The translations under genes were made by a program, and so were the position numbers. 64,000 nt of DNA from Parelaphostrongylus tenuis (taxonomy: Eukaryota; Nematoda; Chromadorea; Rhabditida; Metastrongylidae). The stretch lies in contig JAHQIW010004666.1 in assembly GCA_019055375.1 (NCBI GenBank), positions 231,650 to 295,649 of the forward strand. The letters are read 5' to 3'. The notes below the pieces were generated by a model. The model saw nothing but the letters and a program-made list of their open reading frames with translations. It had not been told where the DNA came from and did not search any database. Numbering within the stretch: the first letter of the stretch is position 1; every line of letters begins with the position of its first letter. Below are positions 20,819 to 33,600 of this stretch, in pieces.

Positions 20819-23800
20819 TTATACTGCAGTGACAGGAGCGTGAGTGGCTATAATAGCTCTGACGATCTGCTCCGCCGGCAATAAAATTCCACTGCCAAGT
20901 AGAGTCCACAGTGTCTGCAGTGAACAATATGGCCTATTTCTTAATCAAGTTGCTTCGAAAATAACTTGTCACGTTTTGTCAATGAATCAAATAATATCTC
21001 TTTATTATCACCTTCATCATCCGGTATTTTTTCTTACAAATTTGTGAAGTTGTGTAGAAAGAGGATTAACGAAGCGTGTGATAAAATTATAGCATAAAAA
21101 TCTCTGAGAAAGAATACTTCAACAGAAGCATTAATAATATCTCTCTTTCTGATTTTCGCAACAAAACCGTCGCTTGTTGAAGTGCATCACACAGCCAATG
21201 ACGGTGCAGTCTAAAAATCAAACAAATCTCTGCAGCTTAGATGTAGAGAATTTTTTTATAGTAAAATTCACTAATGAAGTAAGATAATTTGGTTGGTAGA
21301 ATCAAAAGAATGATATATAATCCATTTTTTAATACTAGCAAGTACATCGTAGTTGACAGATAGAAGAAAGAACTTTGTTAGAAAGACAGTTGTTAAGAAC
21401 TGCTTTTTCTTTCGCAAAGCACCGACGCTCACCTGAAATGGTATTGCATTTTTGCATCGCAGTTCGTCATCGTATGTCATTACGTAACCACCGGTTGTGG
21501 TCGAGATCAATGGTCTAAAGGACCCAAACTCTGACCCTTCTTTCTGCTCCACAGATCTTCCGTCAAACATCAACGGAATCATATTCTCGCTTTCACGAGC
21601 TTGTGGAGCACACGGTGCAACCTAAGAGTTGAAAAGTAGGATTATCATGCCCAATATTCATACCCATTCTGTATTTGTGTGGAATATGAATATCGCTTCA
21701 AGGGGGGCAGAGATATTCATTACTCTAACGTCAATAACAACTTGACAAATGAAAGAAAGACTCTCTCTGACTTAGGCTTCTAATTTGCAACCTTTCATAA
21801 CTTCACAAAGAACGCTTGCTTAGTGAGTCCGAACAGTAAATTTTCTACACATTGTACCTCAGAAATCAAATAATACGACATACTTCTCCTCGTCTTCTGT
21901 CTATAATATTCGTTCCAGCTTTTTCCTTCGAGTTGGACACGAAATACCGTGATATGAACCCGTGTGACGATTTATCCATCCCCGCATCCATTTTATCAGT
22001 ATATTCAACGTTTGCTACCTAAAAAAATTTATCTGAACGTGATTCTTTGTGTTTTGATGAAATTGTGCGCTATTACCTGTGGTCTTAGATCTCCAGCCTT
22101 TAGATGTCCGTGGTCTATTGCACCTCTTCCCAGAAGCGGAATAATACCTTCAGAAGTTCCGTTCTAAATCCTCATATATATACATATAAAAACGCGGATG
22201 AAACCACATAGTAATGGACGACTTTCGTTACTAACATCCTGCATAGAATAATTGTGATTATCGACAACAACGCCGAGATTGAGTCTTCGTGAGCCGAATG
22301 GCAGCATCCCAGATCGATTTGCTTGCCCACGATTATCATTCAAAAGCGGTATGACAGTTTCGGATTTCAGATCCCCCTATAAAGTACACTATCTGTGATC
22401 GCTTCATCGAAACAATGTGCATCATAAAGGCATATTTAAAAATACTGAACTATGTGCGATACATAATCAGTGACCCAGTTTTTTCTCTATTACTATCAAG
22501 TTTGGCCTAGTAAGGTGTTAAAATTCTTTTTCAGCATTTCCAGAGTTGAATAGATAGTGAAGAGCAACTTAACATCAAGAACAGGGGCACGACAATTTTC
22601 TAGGAAACACTAGGCCAACGATACTACATATATCACCCTAGCACGTCTTTTAATAAAACCAATCTGGCATCGTATATTATAGAAATTGCAGAAATTTCAC
22701 TTTTATCGTGTTTTTGATCCGTTTCAAAAATGTTTAGTACCGTTCTGTCATTGGTTCAGAGATTTTCGAAGGGCTCTGTTTTGCTGGACAAAGAATTTCG
22801 ACTTGGTCATAGAGAACCACTCGAAAGCGTAAATCTCGAAGAACTTATTTTTCAGAACGACCATCTCACAGCTCCGTAGCACTAAAAATGAAATTATGTT
22901 TCACAAATATCGCGCATCATCGTGTTCATAGTTCGGTGGACAGGGCTCTCCATCTAAACTAATACTAACCATTGAATAGCCTGAATTTCGGAAATTCTTT
23001 GAGCGCACTTGTTTTTTAAAAGGGCCTTTACAGCGTTGTAGCCGGCAAGATAATATTGTGTTTTACACGTATCGTACGTAAGATGCGTTTAATGCTTATC
23101 TTTTTTGCTTATGAAAGTGTTTGACAGAGTAGATTACAAATCAATTTGACTCTTACAGGCTCTGAAGAAAGCGAAAGCGTCAAAACGTCAGCTATTACAT
23201 CTACCTGTATTGCACTGCTTATCTATATTGAATAATCATCTTTTAGCAACCTCGTGTTTGCTGAATAAGAAAACTGCGGAGTTATTTTATTAAAGGCGAC
23301 GTTAAGCGATAGTCGGTCCTGAGTAGCTTGATTGTCGGCCATTGAATTTCATTCTCACGTTATCGCATTCTAGGCTTTGCACGAATTTTAGAGAGAGGCA
23401 GAGGTTTTGTACGAGTTTTTCGCCTCGTTGAACTCTTCTCTCGCCGATAATATAATGATATCGTTATACCATAGTAATATTTTAGTTGTAAAAGACACAT
23501 ATAGTTCGAGAGAAACCTTTGTGAACTGAATGAGGATGCGCCAGTTGTGCAGAGCTTGTAAGACTGCGTCTCCTCCAACTGGAGCACAAGGCTTCTTCAC
23601 ATGATTGGAAGTGAGATAACTCGCTTTCCTGTACTTTCGTGAATTCCAGTGAGTTCCGTTATTGTATGGATGCAGTCTATAATACGTGCGCTCTTCGAAA
23701 TCCTGCTTGTTTCAATGGCTGTCCTATATCCAGTATTCTGCAACCTGTTGAACCTTCCGAGAGCATGGTTGAAATCGCCGGCGCGTAGTGCGATTACAGG

Positions 23801-26237
23801 AGGCGAGCAATTTTCGTTGCTTAATCAAGATTTTCTTTTCCATTTTGGAAATAGTTCTAGATTTATTGTAACACTTCGATGCCTCATGATTTTCTCTACA
23901 CGTCTGAATGATTTTGGTGTATATATGATACTTATGTACGAACAAAAAGCTCTTTTTCACCACAAAATTATTCTGCTGTTTGCACTCTGTCAAGTGTGAT
24001 AAGTTGTACAGTGATTATCATGATATATATATTAGCTTTGATAAATTCTATTACATGCAATGCACAAAAGTTGTCATAATGACTGATTTAGAGAAAAAAT
24101 GGCTAGTTTGTCGAAAATGATGCTGGACTGTGCATGCGATGCCAGTTCTTCGATAATTTTCACTATAGCTATGTTTGACACCTTCCCGTTAAGGGGCAGG
24201 GATTCTTGGAAGAACCACTTTTGTTGACAAAGATTTCACACTAGACTAAACAGTAATCATTAGAAAGCTTAGATCCAAGAGAATTCAAAATTATATTCGT
24301 TTTTTAAAAAGGCCTTTTTACAGCGCTGAAGCACTAAAAATAAAACTATGCTTTACACGCGTAGTGCACTATCGCGTTCACATATCGCTGGACTGATATA
24401 AATTGATGAATGTGGTTTCTATCAAGGCTCATTCCGATTGCGTTTAGTAGGTTATATCCGGTTTCCATTAGACTATCAGTAATTATTTTAATGCCTAAAT
24501 CGCAGAAAATTAAAAACATGTCTTCTTTTTTGAATGGCCTTTAACAACACTGTAACACTAAAACTAGAATTATGTTTCACACTAGTCGCGCATTATAGCT
24601 CTTATATTTCGCTAGATTGGTTTAAATGAGGACAGTCTAAACTCAAACAGCCTCTTATCCTGTTTAATCCATTGTAGTCAATATGTTCCAATGATCATTC
24701 TCTGGGTGTTCCTCGTAGATATAATATTTGTGTTACAGCTTCCGATATTGACGTTGAGAATTGTATGATCTTCTCTAAAATTTTTTAAAGACCATGAAAC
24801 AATGCACTTTTTCTTCATTATGGCTTGGTGTAGGTGTATAAACGATGAAGATAGTCACACCGGCACTGATCCAAATCACTGCAGCGTACGCGTCCCATTT
24901 GAGTAGTCATCTATTGGAATGAGCCGTTGCTCATGGTCAAAATGGCTCTCTAATGTCGCATACTCCGAGAAACAATTCCTCTCCACTGTTATAGAAAAAG
25001 GGAAAACAAGTAAAAATTTTTCCAGGCTCTGCATATCTAATAGCTGTCAGCATAACTGAGTTCAATGACGGTATGTGCTTGACAGACCAGAGTTATTGAC
25101 AGCTGCCAGTGTTAGATCGGAGAAGTGGAAACAGAGCGGTGGCTTCTGTAATGTAGTGGCAGTAGGCGCCCGGGTATGGGTGGAACGAGGGTTCAATTAC
25201 TGGCTGACGTCAATTGCTTTGTGCCACTTAATATTCTCAAAAGATTTTTGCACTAGAAAGCGGGAAACGGCGTAACTTTTACTCCGAATTATTAAATTTG
25301 CGAATGACCAGCTGAGAGCATATTCATGCATAAAGTTTCGTGGCTATTAACCACGTAGTTGAGAAATGGGCTGACAAGTTAGGCAGTACAAAAGTTTTGC
25401 AGATCCTCCAATTTTCAGGTTGCTAGGGCAATATCTTCCCAAATATGCTCACTTTTATTAGACAGGCTCCGAATCATGGACGTCCGTCTTTATAGTCCAC
25501 GAGAGCATATAATAAATTAAAAGGCAGCCGTAGATGTGGTGAGAGGAGTCCATGGCAGACAGACATTAAAAGTAGAGTGGGAGCCAAACGCCCCGAGGAG
25601 ACCATCTACAGGACGATTAGATGTGTTCAGTGTTCGTACTACCAGTCTAGTAGCCAAATAAGAGGAAATGAAACTGTAACTCTTCGAAGCCATCATGCGT
25701 CATGAAGACTATTCTCTAAAGTTTTTATCTCTTTTGATACGCGAACTTGAAATAAATTTTTTGAGAATGGCTTGAATTCATAGTATGTTCCATTGATTAG
25801 GGTTGCGCAATCTAAATTTGAAAACAGCAAGGTGTAATCTAGGCGCTATTCCTTGACACGAATGTCGAAAAGTTTGGCAATACGGTTTTTCGATAGCAAC
25901 ATAACTATGGGAAGCTCAACTCTGAGAAATGATTATAATTAGCCAAGGTGATTTACCAAAGTGCATGCTAGAGTAACCTTTTTTCTACATTTCAAGGCTT
26001 ATCCGCTTTTGATAATAAGATATTTCAAATCATGAAACCTTTGTGCGAAATACCATTTATGAAGCTAAAATTGCAGCGCTTATTCAAAATAAAAAAAATC
26101 GAACCTGTTTGAGCTCTTTGCTGCCAAGGTCCACTTTTGTTGAAGCATCTCTTGGCTTTCCAAAAGCGCCCATACCCTCTTGGGTCATGAGAGCTGGCCA
26201 TTGTTCCCACGGAATGACGAAAGGTATGGACACATCT
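20819..26237 (-). CDS. Calponin-like (CLIK/UNC-87 type) repeat protein, 5' part missing
   Basis: Six exons join in phase: 26237-26105, 22376-22236, 22163-22077, 22018-21884, 21621-21433 and 20914-20819 (TAA), about 259 residues. The short calponin repeat (IPxQxGxNxxASQxGMxxxGxxR) recurs in varied form: IPWEQW..MTQEGMGAFGKPRD, VIPLLNDNRGQANRSGMLPF ending GSRR, IIPLLGRGAIDHGHLKAGDL, and MIPLMFDGRSVEQKEGSEFG. Such proteins (UNC-87, CLIK) bind and stabilise actin filaments in nematode muscle; that role is inferred. Most introns are phase 0. The exon encoding IIDRRRGE lacks an obvious repeat. The last exon is weakly conserved but follows a good acceptor and has AATAAA 121 bases past the stop. Upstream exons, including any N-terminal region, were not found. 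A 3.7-kb intron (26104-22377) contains LINE debris. Confidence 0.7.
22740..24640. repeat. Cluster of a dispersed ~70-100 bp repeat inside the CLIK intron
   Basis: Recurring phrases such as TTTTACAGCGCTG, AGCACTAAAAATAAAA, TATGTTTCACAC and CGCGCATTATAG appear near 22.87, 23.03, 24.32 and 24.55 kb. Related but diverged versions lie near 13.96, 38.15, 45.86, 54.1-54.95 and 60.16 kb. The family has no coding potential that I can see. The arrangement suggests an old non-autonomous element. Confidence 0.5.
23280..23800 (-). mobile_element. RTE-type LINE reverse transcriptase fragment, decayed
   Basis: Reverse-strand frames give QAGFRRAH, ALHNWRILIQFTKVSLELYV, FTTKI, YNDIII, RRVQRGE and LECDNVRMKFNGRQ in the order expected for an RTE reverse transcriptase. 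The YADD/FADD active site is not seen. Many stops and frame changes; located in a CLIK-gene intron. Confidence 0.75.
25440..25690 (+). mobile_element. Weak LINE-like fragment
   Basis: A frame reading APRRPSTGRLDVFSVR resembles the GRPPTRWxDxF segment near the end of RTE ORFs. Flanking similarity is poor, so this is tentative. Confidence 0.3.
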
Positions 26238-26784
26238 CTGATTTATAAGCTATTTTTTGTCGCTTAACTAACGATAAATTGGTGAGGAAAAATAACAAAT
26301 TGGTGTAAGAATTAGTAAAGTTTAAAGAAATTAGAGGTGTTCAAACGTAGAGCGGTTTCAAATCCTGGAAATTCGAATTTGTCAACTAAAAATCATCAGA
26401 AGGAAAGTATTTCTTCCAACAATTTACACAAACAACTATTTTGATAGATCAGAAATCGAGATCTCGAATTGGCAATTTTCCCGAGGGTCGTAGAGATAGC
26501 CGTTTAAAAGTTTGCCCTGAGATTCCATTGCGCAATAAACGACAATCCCACGATACGACACGTGATGAAAAGCAGATTTTGTACTAAGATCGGTGTTCAG
26601 CGTTATGAATGGGCACAGATAAAGCTCATAAGGATTTTCTTAAGCCGAACTTGCATCAGAAAGATGTGGTAACTTTTTAAGTGGATCATGTATGGAGTCA
26701 CATAATTTAACTTGATCAATCAGAGCAACATCATTCAAGTGGATGAGCGCAATTAGGAAGCGGTGGTATGATCTTATAAATATA

Positions 26785-26960
26785 TATCTAGCAATATTGA
26801 GTGGTGTGCAAAACTTTGAACGTCGGACGGGATTTGAACCCCAATCTCACTCTTTCCGGGTGCGCATACAAAACAATACATCACTGACGCTTGCTCTGCC
26901 ATCACTCTTTCTTCGAATTTGTATCGATTCGCCACCAAACCGTCAACTTTTCGGCCTACC
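26785..26960 (-). mobile_element. tRNA-derived repeat of the same family, single arm
   Basis: Contains GAGTGGTGTGCAAAACTTTG followed by GACGGGATTTGAACCCC, closely similar to the left arm of the 7.8-kb element. No intact tRNA cloverleaf is formed. Confidence 0.55.
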
Positions 26961-27114
26961 AAGCCGTTATTGACATTGAACCCCTATTCCAGTCGATTAT
27001 ACATAAAATCAATATGTGTCAGCGCGACTTTGTTTAATGCTGACATAGGCTTGCCAGAGCGAACCGTGGACGGTTAGTTGCTGACACATTGATACAAAGT
27101 TATCGAAAAAGAGT

Positions 27115-27215
27115 GATAGTAGATCGACCGCCGGTAATGCAATGGTTAACACGTGCTCTCGGAGAAGATGAAAGAAGGGTTCGGATCCCGTCACGCATTC
27201 AAAATTTTACACAAC
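27115..27215 (+). mobile_element. tRNA-derived repeat
   Basis: Reads GGTAATGCAATGGTTAACAC (box-A-like), then GGGTTCGGATCCCGTC (box-B-like) and CAAAATTTTACAC. It fits the same tRNA-derived group. Confidence 0.5.
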
Positions 27216-27234
27216 ATTCAATATTCACTATAGT

Positions 27235-27425
27235 TTACTGTGAAGATCCCAGAACTTGTAGTTGACTTCGTTTCTTCGACTTCTTGACTCCACAAACTTC
27301 TTCAAATATCTCACGTGTTCCATCGGCTGCTAGTGTTGAGGACTTCGACTTCTCATGAATTTGACTGCTGGTTGAGACAATTTCTTTCGTAATCTTAGAG
27401 GTAGTCGAACTTATCCGTTTGTCTA
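27235..27425 (-). CDS. Candidate terminal exon, Ser/Lys-rich
   Basis: After a TTTTGCGATCAG acceptor the frame reads DKRISSTTSKITKEIVSTSS, continues to REIFEEVCGVKKSKK and ends at TAA. Composition looks coding, but no upstream exon was found. It may be the last exon of an unrecognised - strand gene or chance. Confidence 0.25.
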
Positions 27426-27559
27426 CTGATCGCAAAAGAATGTTAAGAAGATCAAATTAGAGCCACGCTTAGCACCTTGCCTCCTGATGTATCGCACCGC
27501 TAGCCACTCCGCTATCGCGCCTCATGTATAGATTGAGTTGTGACAAGAATTCTCTGCGC

Positions 27560-28380
27560 CGCTGTTTTAACCAGTTTTTTCCTCTTTAAAATGGGATCAC
27601 TGCCAAGAAGCTGTATGTTGATGTCGAGCATGTTCCAGTAGCTTTGGCCAGATTCGGCTGTAGCATCATCTCTCGCTATTTAAGTGAAGTAGATTACTCT
27701 AAACTAATGCCTCGATAACCACATTCATTGAGCACTCACGACCTCGCTGTATGTGCTGCGAAAATCTTCTGCTGCAACCGCACAGGCACGACTTTCCAAA
27801 ATTAGTCATCACTGGAGATGAGTCCTGGTTCTACCACGAGAACAAAAAAGGGGTTCGCCTACAGTTGGCTCGGGGCAAGGATCGGCCATATCAACCAAAG
27901 CCCGTGCTCCATGCTCGGAAAATTATGCCCTGATTTTCTGGGATCGACACGGCATGCTGTTCTGACAAGTGGTCGACATTGGGCAGGTAGCAATGCCGAT
28001 GTCATTTCAGAGCATTAGGCCATACCAGCGTGAAGGAAGCGTCCTGAACGACTCAGTGTCAACCTTTTCAAGGATAACGCTCAACTCGGCACATTGCAAA
28101 GTCGATTCGCCACATCTGAAAAGACTCATCTGGACGACGGCACCAGATAAACCGTATAGTCCTGATATTATTCCATCGAATTATAACGTTTGAAACCGCA
28201 TATGCGGTAAAAAATTCAAGGACTACAACGACTTCTTTAATCACCAGCGTCATTCGCTCTGAGAAAAAGGCATCCAATCTTTGCCCAGCAAATAGCTGCA
28301 TATCAGTGATCATTATGATGATTATATTGCCACTTTGACTGATTTTTCTCAAATAACTTAAAGCTGAATTAATAAAACTG
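27560..28380 (+). mobile_element. Decayed mariner transposase
   Basis: Frames contain LVITGDESWFYHENKKGV, KPVLHARKIM, FKDNAQLGTLQS and PYSPDIIPSNY. These are the mariner landmarks: first catalytic Asp in TGDE, second in DNA, third in YSPD. A C-terminal KKFKDYNDFFN segment follows. Frame changes and stops separate them; terminal inverted repeats were not identified. Confidence 0.85.
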
Positions 28381-28440
28381 TCTAAATGCGAGAGAAAATA
28401 TCAAGTACTAACTTCGCGTCGGCTCAAAGGCAAAGTGCTT

Positions 28441-28522
28441 GACATATATATATATATTATATATATATATATATATATAATATATAATATATTGATATAC
28501 TATATATTATATTATTATATAT
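28441..28522. repeat. (AT)n-rich tract
   Basis: About 80 bases of A/T with repeated TATATATAT and ATATTATAT, just after the decayed mariner copy. Confidence 0.95.
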
Positions 28523-29164
28523 TGTCGAACGGTAAAATGCAATAATTTGTTTGGCAAGCAACGCCGCAAAGTTAAGCAAGTTGGGCTACGGAACTCTACT
28601 TCACGTCATATCCGTGATATTTTCAGCCCAGCTACTTAAACCTTTTCAAGAATGTCGACAACCATTCTTAAGGAAGAATTTTTGACAACTAAGGAGCCGA
28701 TAGAAATCTCAGAAAAACTAAACGCTTGGCAAACTTTCGGATGGTGTTCTATCGGAATAAAAACTCCTGTTTATCAATGGAAAAAACCTTCAGATTTCGA
28801 TGCTCTTTATTCAAGCAAACGATCTTTTGGCATAAATGGTTACTGCTTAGACAAATGAAGTTGTTTCGCACACAGTTATTGCAGTGTGAAACTCGCTTCC
28901 CGAAACATTTGTTTATTCTTCACCAAATAATGTGTTCAAAATAACCGTCTCTCTTATCCAACACAGTACGCCCGATGCTTTGTTTTCTTCCGTTACCAGA
29001 GTCGAATAGTAGAGTAGCTAAGGATTCCGCAACCAAAGATTTCCAAAGATGATTAAGTCACGAAAATTTGAGTTTTTTCAAAATGATCGCGCAATTCTTT
29101 TTGGTTGTCCTACAAAGTCTCTCGCATTTCAACACATTTCTTGTTTCATCTGTTATTCACTTTG

Positions 29165-29395
29165 AGAAATTAGTTGTCAGTAATATAATCACCATCATAA
29201 TCATTGACACAGCTTTGGAGCGGATCGTAGTTGTGTACTTCTTTACCCGCAGATGCTTTTAGAGCGTGGAAGAGATGATAATTCGATGGAACAATATTAG
29301 AGCTATACGTGGAAGTGCTATCGCGGACCAACTCGGCTTCTCCAAGATATAGCAAGTCGATTTTGCAATGTCAAGTGATCCGCCAATTTATGAGG
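29165..29395 (-). mobile_element. Mariner transposase C-terminal fragment
   Basis: The reverse strand reads YSSNIVPSNYHLFHALKASA then GKEVHNYD and DYDGDYI, the end of a mariner transposase (YSPDxAPSDYHLFRAL). Only this end remains. It lies about 0.8 kb from the + strand mariner copy, in opposite orientation. Confidence 0.75.
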
Positions 29396-29477
29396 TGTCT
29401 AGCGAGACATCGCTATGCACGAGCTTCACCTAGTGTGTGAGAATGCTCAGAGCCTTTTCGAGGTTGTTACGCCAAAC

Positions 29478-29506
29478 GTACATTTCGGCGGTGTCGCTCG
29501 CTTCAT
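29478..29506 (-). other. Hammerhead-like motif variant
   Basis: The - strand reads ATGAAGCGAGCGACACCGCC then GAAATGTACG. Downstream sequence (GTAACAACCTCGAAAAGG) is shared with the 36.86-kb copy, showing both belong to one dispersed family. Confidence 0.3.
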
Positions 29507-30688
29507 AAATGGCCCACGCCTCACTCTGAACCCTGCTTTATATCAGGGACGGGAAGACGTTATAAATGGTGATAACACGTGATATTGTAATATTATCATA
29601 TTTTCAGACGGTAGATTACGGCTGGTAGTGAGCATGTAGAAATCGCTCTAAACCCACTGTTTCTGCACCTCGCTTCAAACATTCGATATAGTCTGTAAGA
29701 ATGTTCAAAGCACTCCGAAACGAACGTATTGACTTTGACGACTAATTTCGAAAAGCTATAAACATTCTAATAGACTATATTAAATTTTCAAAGTGAGGTT
29801 TAAAACCAGTCGATAAGAGCGATTTCCGCTTCACTTAGATGGCGAGCGATGCCTGGGTAAAGCTACTAGAACATCCTCCAACATGATAGAGCTTTTTGGC
29901 AGTAAATCGATAGGCAAAACTGAGTAAAACATTAGTGTAAAAGAAGCTGTGTGGCAACTCCACATATTTGTTTGAAGTTCAATTCTCAAATGCGTAACAA
30001 CTGCATTGAATTTTTTGCAGATTTTTGGTACAACCTCAATTTGGCGAGCACTGGTGACAGAATAGGTGAAACATTCTGTTGCCGGTGGTTAGAGATACTC
30101 TAGTTGTTGTATGTTTTTAGTAATTGAAACACGAGTGTTGATGATAAAAAGCGAAAACAATGCATTCGTGAGCTTCCAAATCAAAATTCAACTAATATAT
30201 ATTGGGAGAGCATAAAAACTATAATAAGATATAATGTCAATTTCGTTACCTTTCAAACACGCGATAAAATCACAATGAACTGGTTTTGCTTGAATTGTAA
30301 AGATGAGATCATTTTTAACACAGACTGAGATCAATGCGCATATTGTTTTCTGCGTTCAATACTAAAAGATACACATTCGAGCACAATTTTTTAGCAACGT
30401 CTCGCAAAATTCGGAGCATCAAACGTATCTAACTGCTATCAAATTGGAAAGCGCCACAACCAAATATGTAGTGCTTATTGCGCGAAAGAAGCAAAGCTTG
30501 GACGCATGTCAAGAGCACATGCATGTTTCTGTGGCGTTTCTGACTACGCGAAGTACAATAGGATCAGTTATAAAGGAGATCCGACGCAATAAAAAGGCAA
30601 GCTCTTGGAGCACAGTGGAGTTATTTCAAAACCATGGGAAGAGTCCTAAATAACTGCACTAGTGATGTAAAAATATAGATGAAAAAAA

Positions 30689-33600
30689 CTACTGTATAAC
30701 TACACACATAGACTTCGGCTTCTTTGCATAACGCTGACCCGGTGGAATACGCTCTTCCTTGTTTATTTCTGCTAGAGTTTTTTCCTTTGGTGGCATGGGT
30801 ATAGGCGACTCCAAGGATTTTATGGGAGGGATCCAGCGTCGCTTCGGAGGAATGTTTTCCCTTTGGTTATCATCAGGGTTTTCAGGAGATCTACGTTTCT
30901 CCAAGGGTTTTCTTCTCGGTCTTTTTCTTCTTCTTTTCTGGTTCATTAGCAGGCTCTTTAGATGTCGTGGGCTCACCAGGCCTCTTCCTGGGCTTCGGCT
31001 TCTTGAACGACTGCTTAGGCTGCTTAGGACTTGGTCCGCTGATTTCGTCAGCAGGAAGGTCATCTTCATCATTTGGATCTGACTTCCTCTTCCCCAGTGG
31101 TATGGTTGCATTTGTTTCTGGTCCATCATCCAATAATTTAACTTTCGGATTACTGTCCTCTTCTCGGTTTATCCACAGGTTTCTTTGGAGTAGGCTCATC
31201 TGGTTTTTTGGTTGTCTGGGGTTTCTTTGAAGCCTGCTTAGGATCTTTAGGAGTTGGCTTGCCAATTTTCTCGGCGGGAAGTTCTTCTTCAGGAGGCGGT
31301 TTCTTTTTCGTGAGCGGCATGGTTGCTTGCGTTTCCGGTTCATCGTCCGGTAGTTTCACCTTGGGCACATTCTTTTTATCCGGTTCACTAACAGGTTTTT
31401 TCCGTCGGTGTAGGTTCACTTGGTTTTTTGGTTGGCTGTGGTGTCTTGAACGATTGCTTAGGATCTTTAGGAGTAGGCTTGCTAATTTCCTCGGCAGGAA
31501 GCTCTTCTTCAGTAGGCTCCGGTTTCTTCTTTCTAGGTGGTATAGTTGCTTGCGTTTCCGGTTCATCGTCCGGTAGTTTCACCTTGGGCACATTCTTTTT
31601 ATCCGGTTCACTAACAGGTTTTTTCGTCGGTGTAGGTTCACTTGGTTTTTTGGTTGGCTGTGGTGTCTTGAACGATTGCTTAGGATCTTTAGGAGTAGGC
31701 TTGCTAATTTCCTCGGCAGGAAGCTCTTCTTCAGTAGGCTCCGGTTTCTTCTTTCTAGGTGGTATAGTTGCTTGCGTTTCCGGTTCATCGTCCGGTAGTT
31801 TCACCTTGGGCACATTCTTTTTATCCGGTTCACTAACAGGTTTTTTCGTCGGTGTAGGTTCACTTGGTTTTTTGGTTGGCTGTGGTGTCTTGAACGATTG
31901 CTTAGGATCTTTAGGAGTAGGCTTGCTAATTTCCTCGGCAGGAAGCTCTTCTTCAGTAGGCTCCGGTTTCTTCTTTCTAAGTGGTATAGTTGCTTGCGTT
32001 TCCGGTTCATCGTCCGGTAGTTTCACCTTGGGCACATTCTTTTTATCCGGTTCACTAACAGGTTTTTTCGTCGGTGTAGGTTCACTTGGTTTTTTGGTTG
32101 GCTGTGGTGTCTTGAATGATTGCTTAGGATCTTTAGGAGTAGGCTTGCTAATTTCCTCGGCAGGAAGCTCTTCTTCAGTAGGCTCCGGTTTCTTCTTTCT
32201 AAGTGGTATAGTTGCTTGCGTTTCCGGTTCATCGTCCGGTAGTTTCACCTTGGGCACATTCTTTTTATCCGGTTCACTAACAGGTTTTTTCGTCGGTGTA
32301 GGTTCACTTGGTTTTTTGGTTGGCTGTGGTGTCTTGAATGATTGCTTAGGATCTTTAGGAGTAGGCTTGCTAATTTCCTCGGCAGGAAGCTCTTCTTCAG
32401 TAGGCTCCGGTTTCTTCTTTCTAAGTGGTATAGTTGCTTGCGTTTCCGGTTCATCGTCCGGTAGTTTCACCTTGGGGACATTCTTTTTATCCGGTTCACT
32501 AACAGGTTTTTTCGTCGGTGTAGGTTCACTTGGCTTTTTGGTTGGCTGTGGTGTCTTGAATGATTGCTTAGGATCTTTAGGAGTAGGCTTGCTAATTTCC
32601 TCGGCAGGAAGCTCTTCTTCAGTAGGCTCCGGTTTCTTCTTTCTAAGTGGTATAGTTGCTTGCGTTTCCGGTTCATCGTCCGGTAGTTTCACCTTGGGGA
32701 CATTCTTTTTATCCGGTTCACTAACAGGTTTTTTCGTCGGTGTAGGTTCACTTGGTTTTTTGGTTGGCTGTGGTGTCTTGAACGATTGCTTAGGATCTTT
32801 AGGAGTAGGCTTGCTAATTTCCTCGGCAGGAAGCTCTTCTTCAGTAGGCTCCGGTTTCTTCTTTCTAAGTGGTATAGTTGCTTGCGTTTCCGGTTCATCG
32901 TCCGGTAGTTTCACCTTGGGGACATTCTTTTTATCCGGTTCACTAACAGGTTTTTTCGTCGGTGTAGGTTCACTTGGTTTTTGGTTGTCTGTGGTGTCTT
33001 GAATGATTGCTTAGGATCTTTAGGAGTAGGCTTGCTAATTTCCTCGGCAGGAAGCTCTTCTTCAGTAGGCTCCGGTTTCTTCTTTCTAAGTGGTATAGTT
33101 GCTTGCGTTTCCGGTTCATCGTCCGGTAGTTTCACCTTGGGAACATTCTTTTTATCCGGTTCACTAACAGGTTTTTTCGTCGGTGTAGGTTCACTTGGTT
33201 TTTTGGTTGTCTGTGGTGTCTTGAATGATTGCTTAGGATCTTTAGGAGTAGGCTTGCTAATTTCCTCGGCAGGAAGCTCTTCTTCAGTAGGCTCCGGTTT
33301 CTTCTTTCTAAGTGGTATAGTTGCTTGCGTTTCCGGTTCAACGTCCGGCAGTTTCACCTTGGGAACATTCTTTTTATCCGGTTCACTAACAGGTTTTTTC
33401 GTCGGTGTAGGTTCACTTGGTTTTTTGGTTGTCTGTGGTGTCTTGAATGATTGCTTAGGATCTTTAGGAGTAGGCTTGCTAATTTCCTCGGCAGGAAGCT
33501 CTTCTTCAGTAGGCTCCGGTTTCTTCTTTCTAAGTGGTATAGTTGCTTGCGTTTCCGGTTCATCGTCCGGTAGTTTCACCTTGGGGACATTCTTTTTATC

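Noticed and set aside
27450..27525. tRNA-Ser-like sequence on the - strand (GATAGCGGAGTGGCTAGCGG)
   Set aside because: Good box A but no box B or closing acceptor stem; probably another SINE head.
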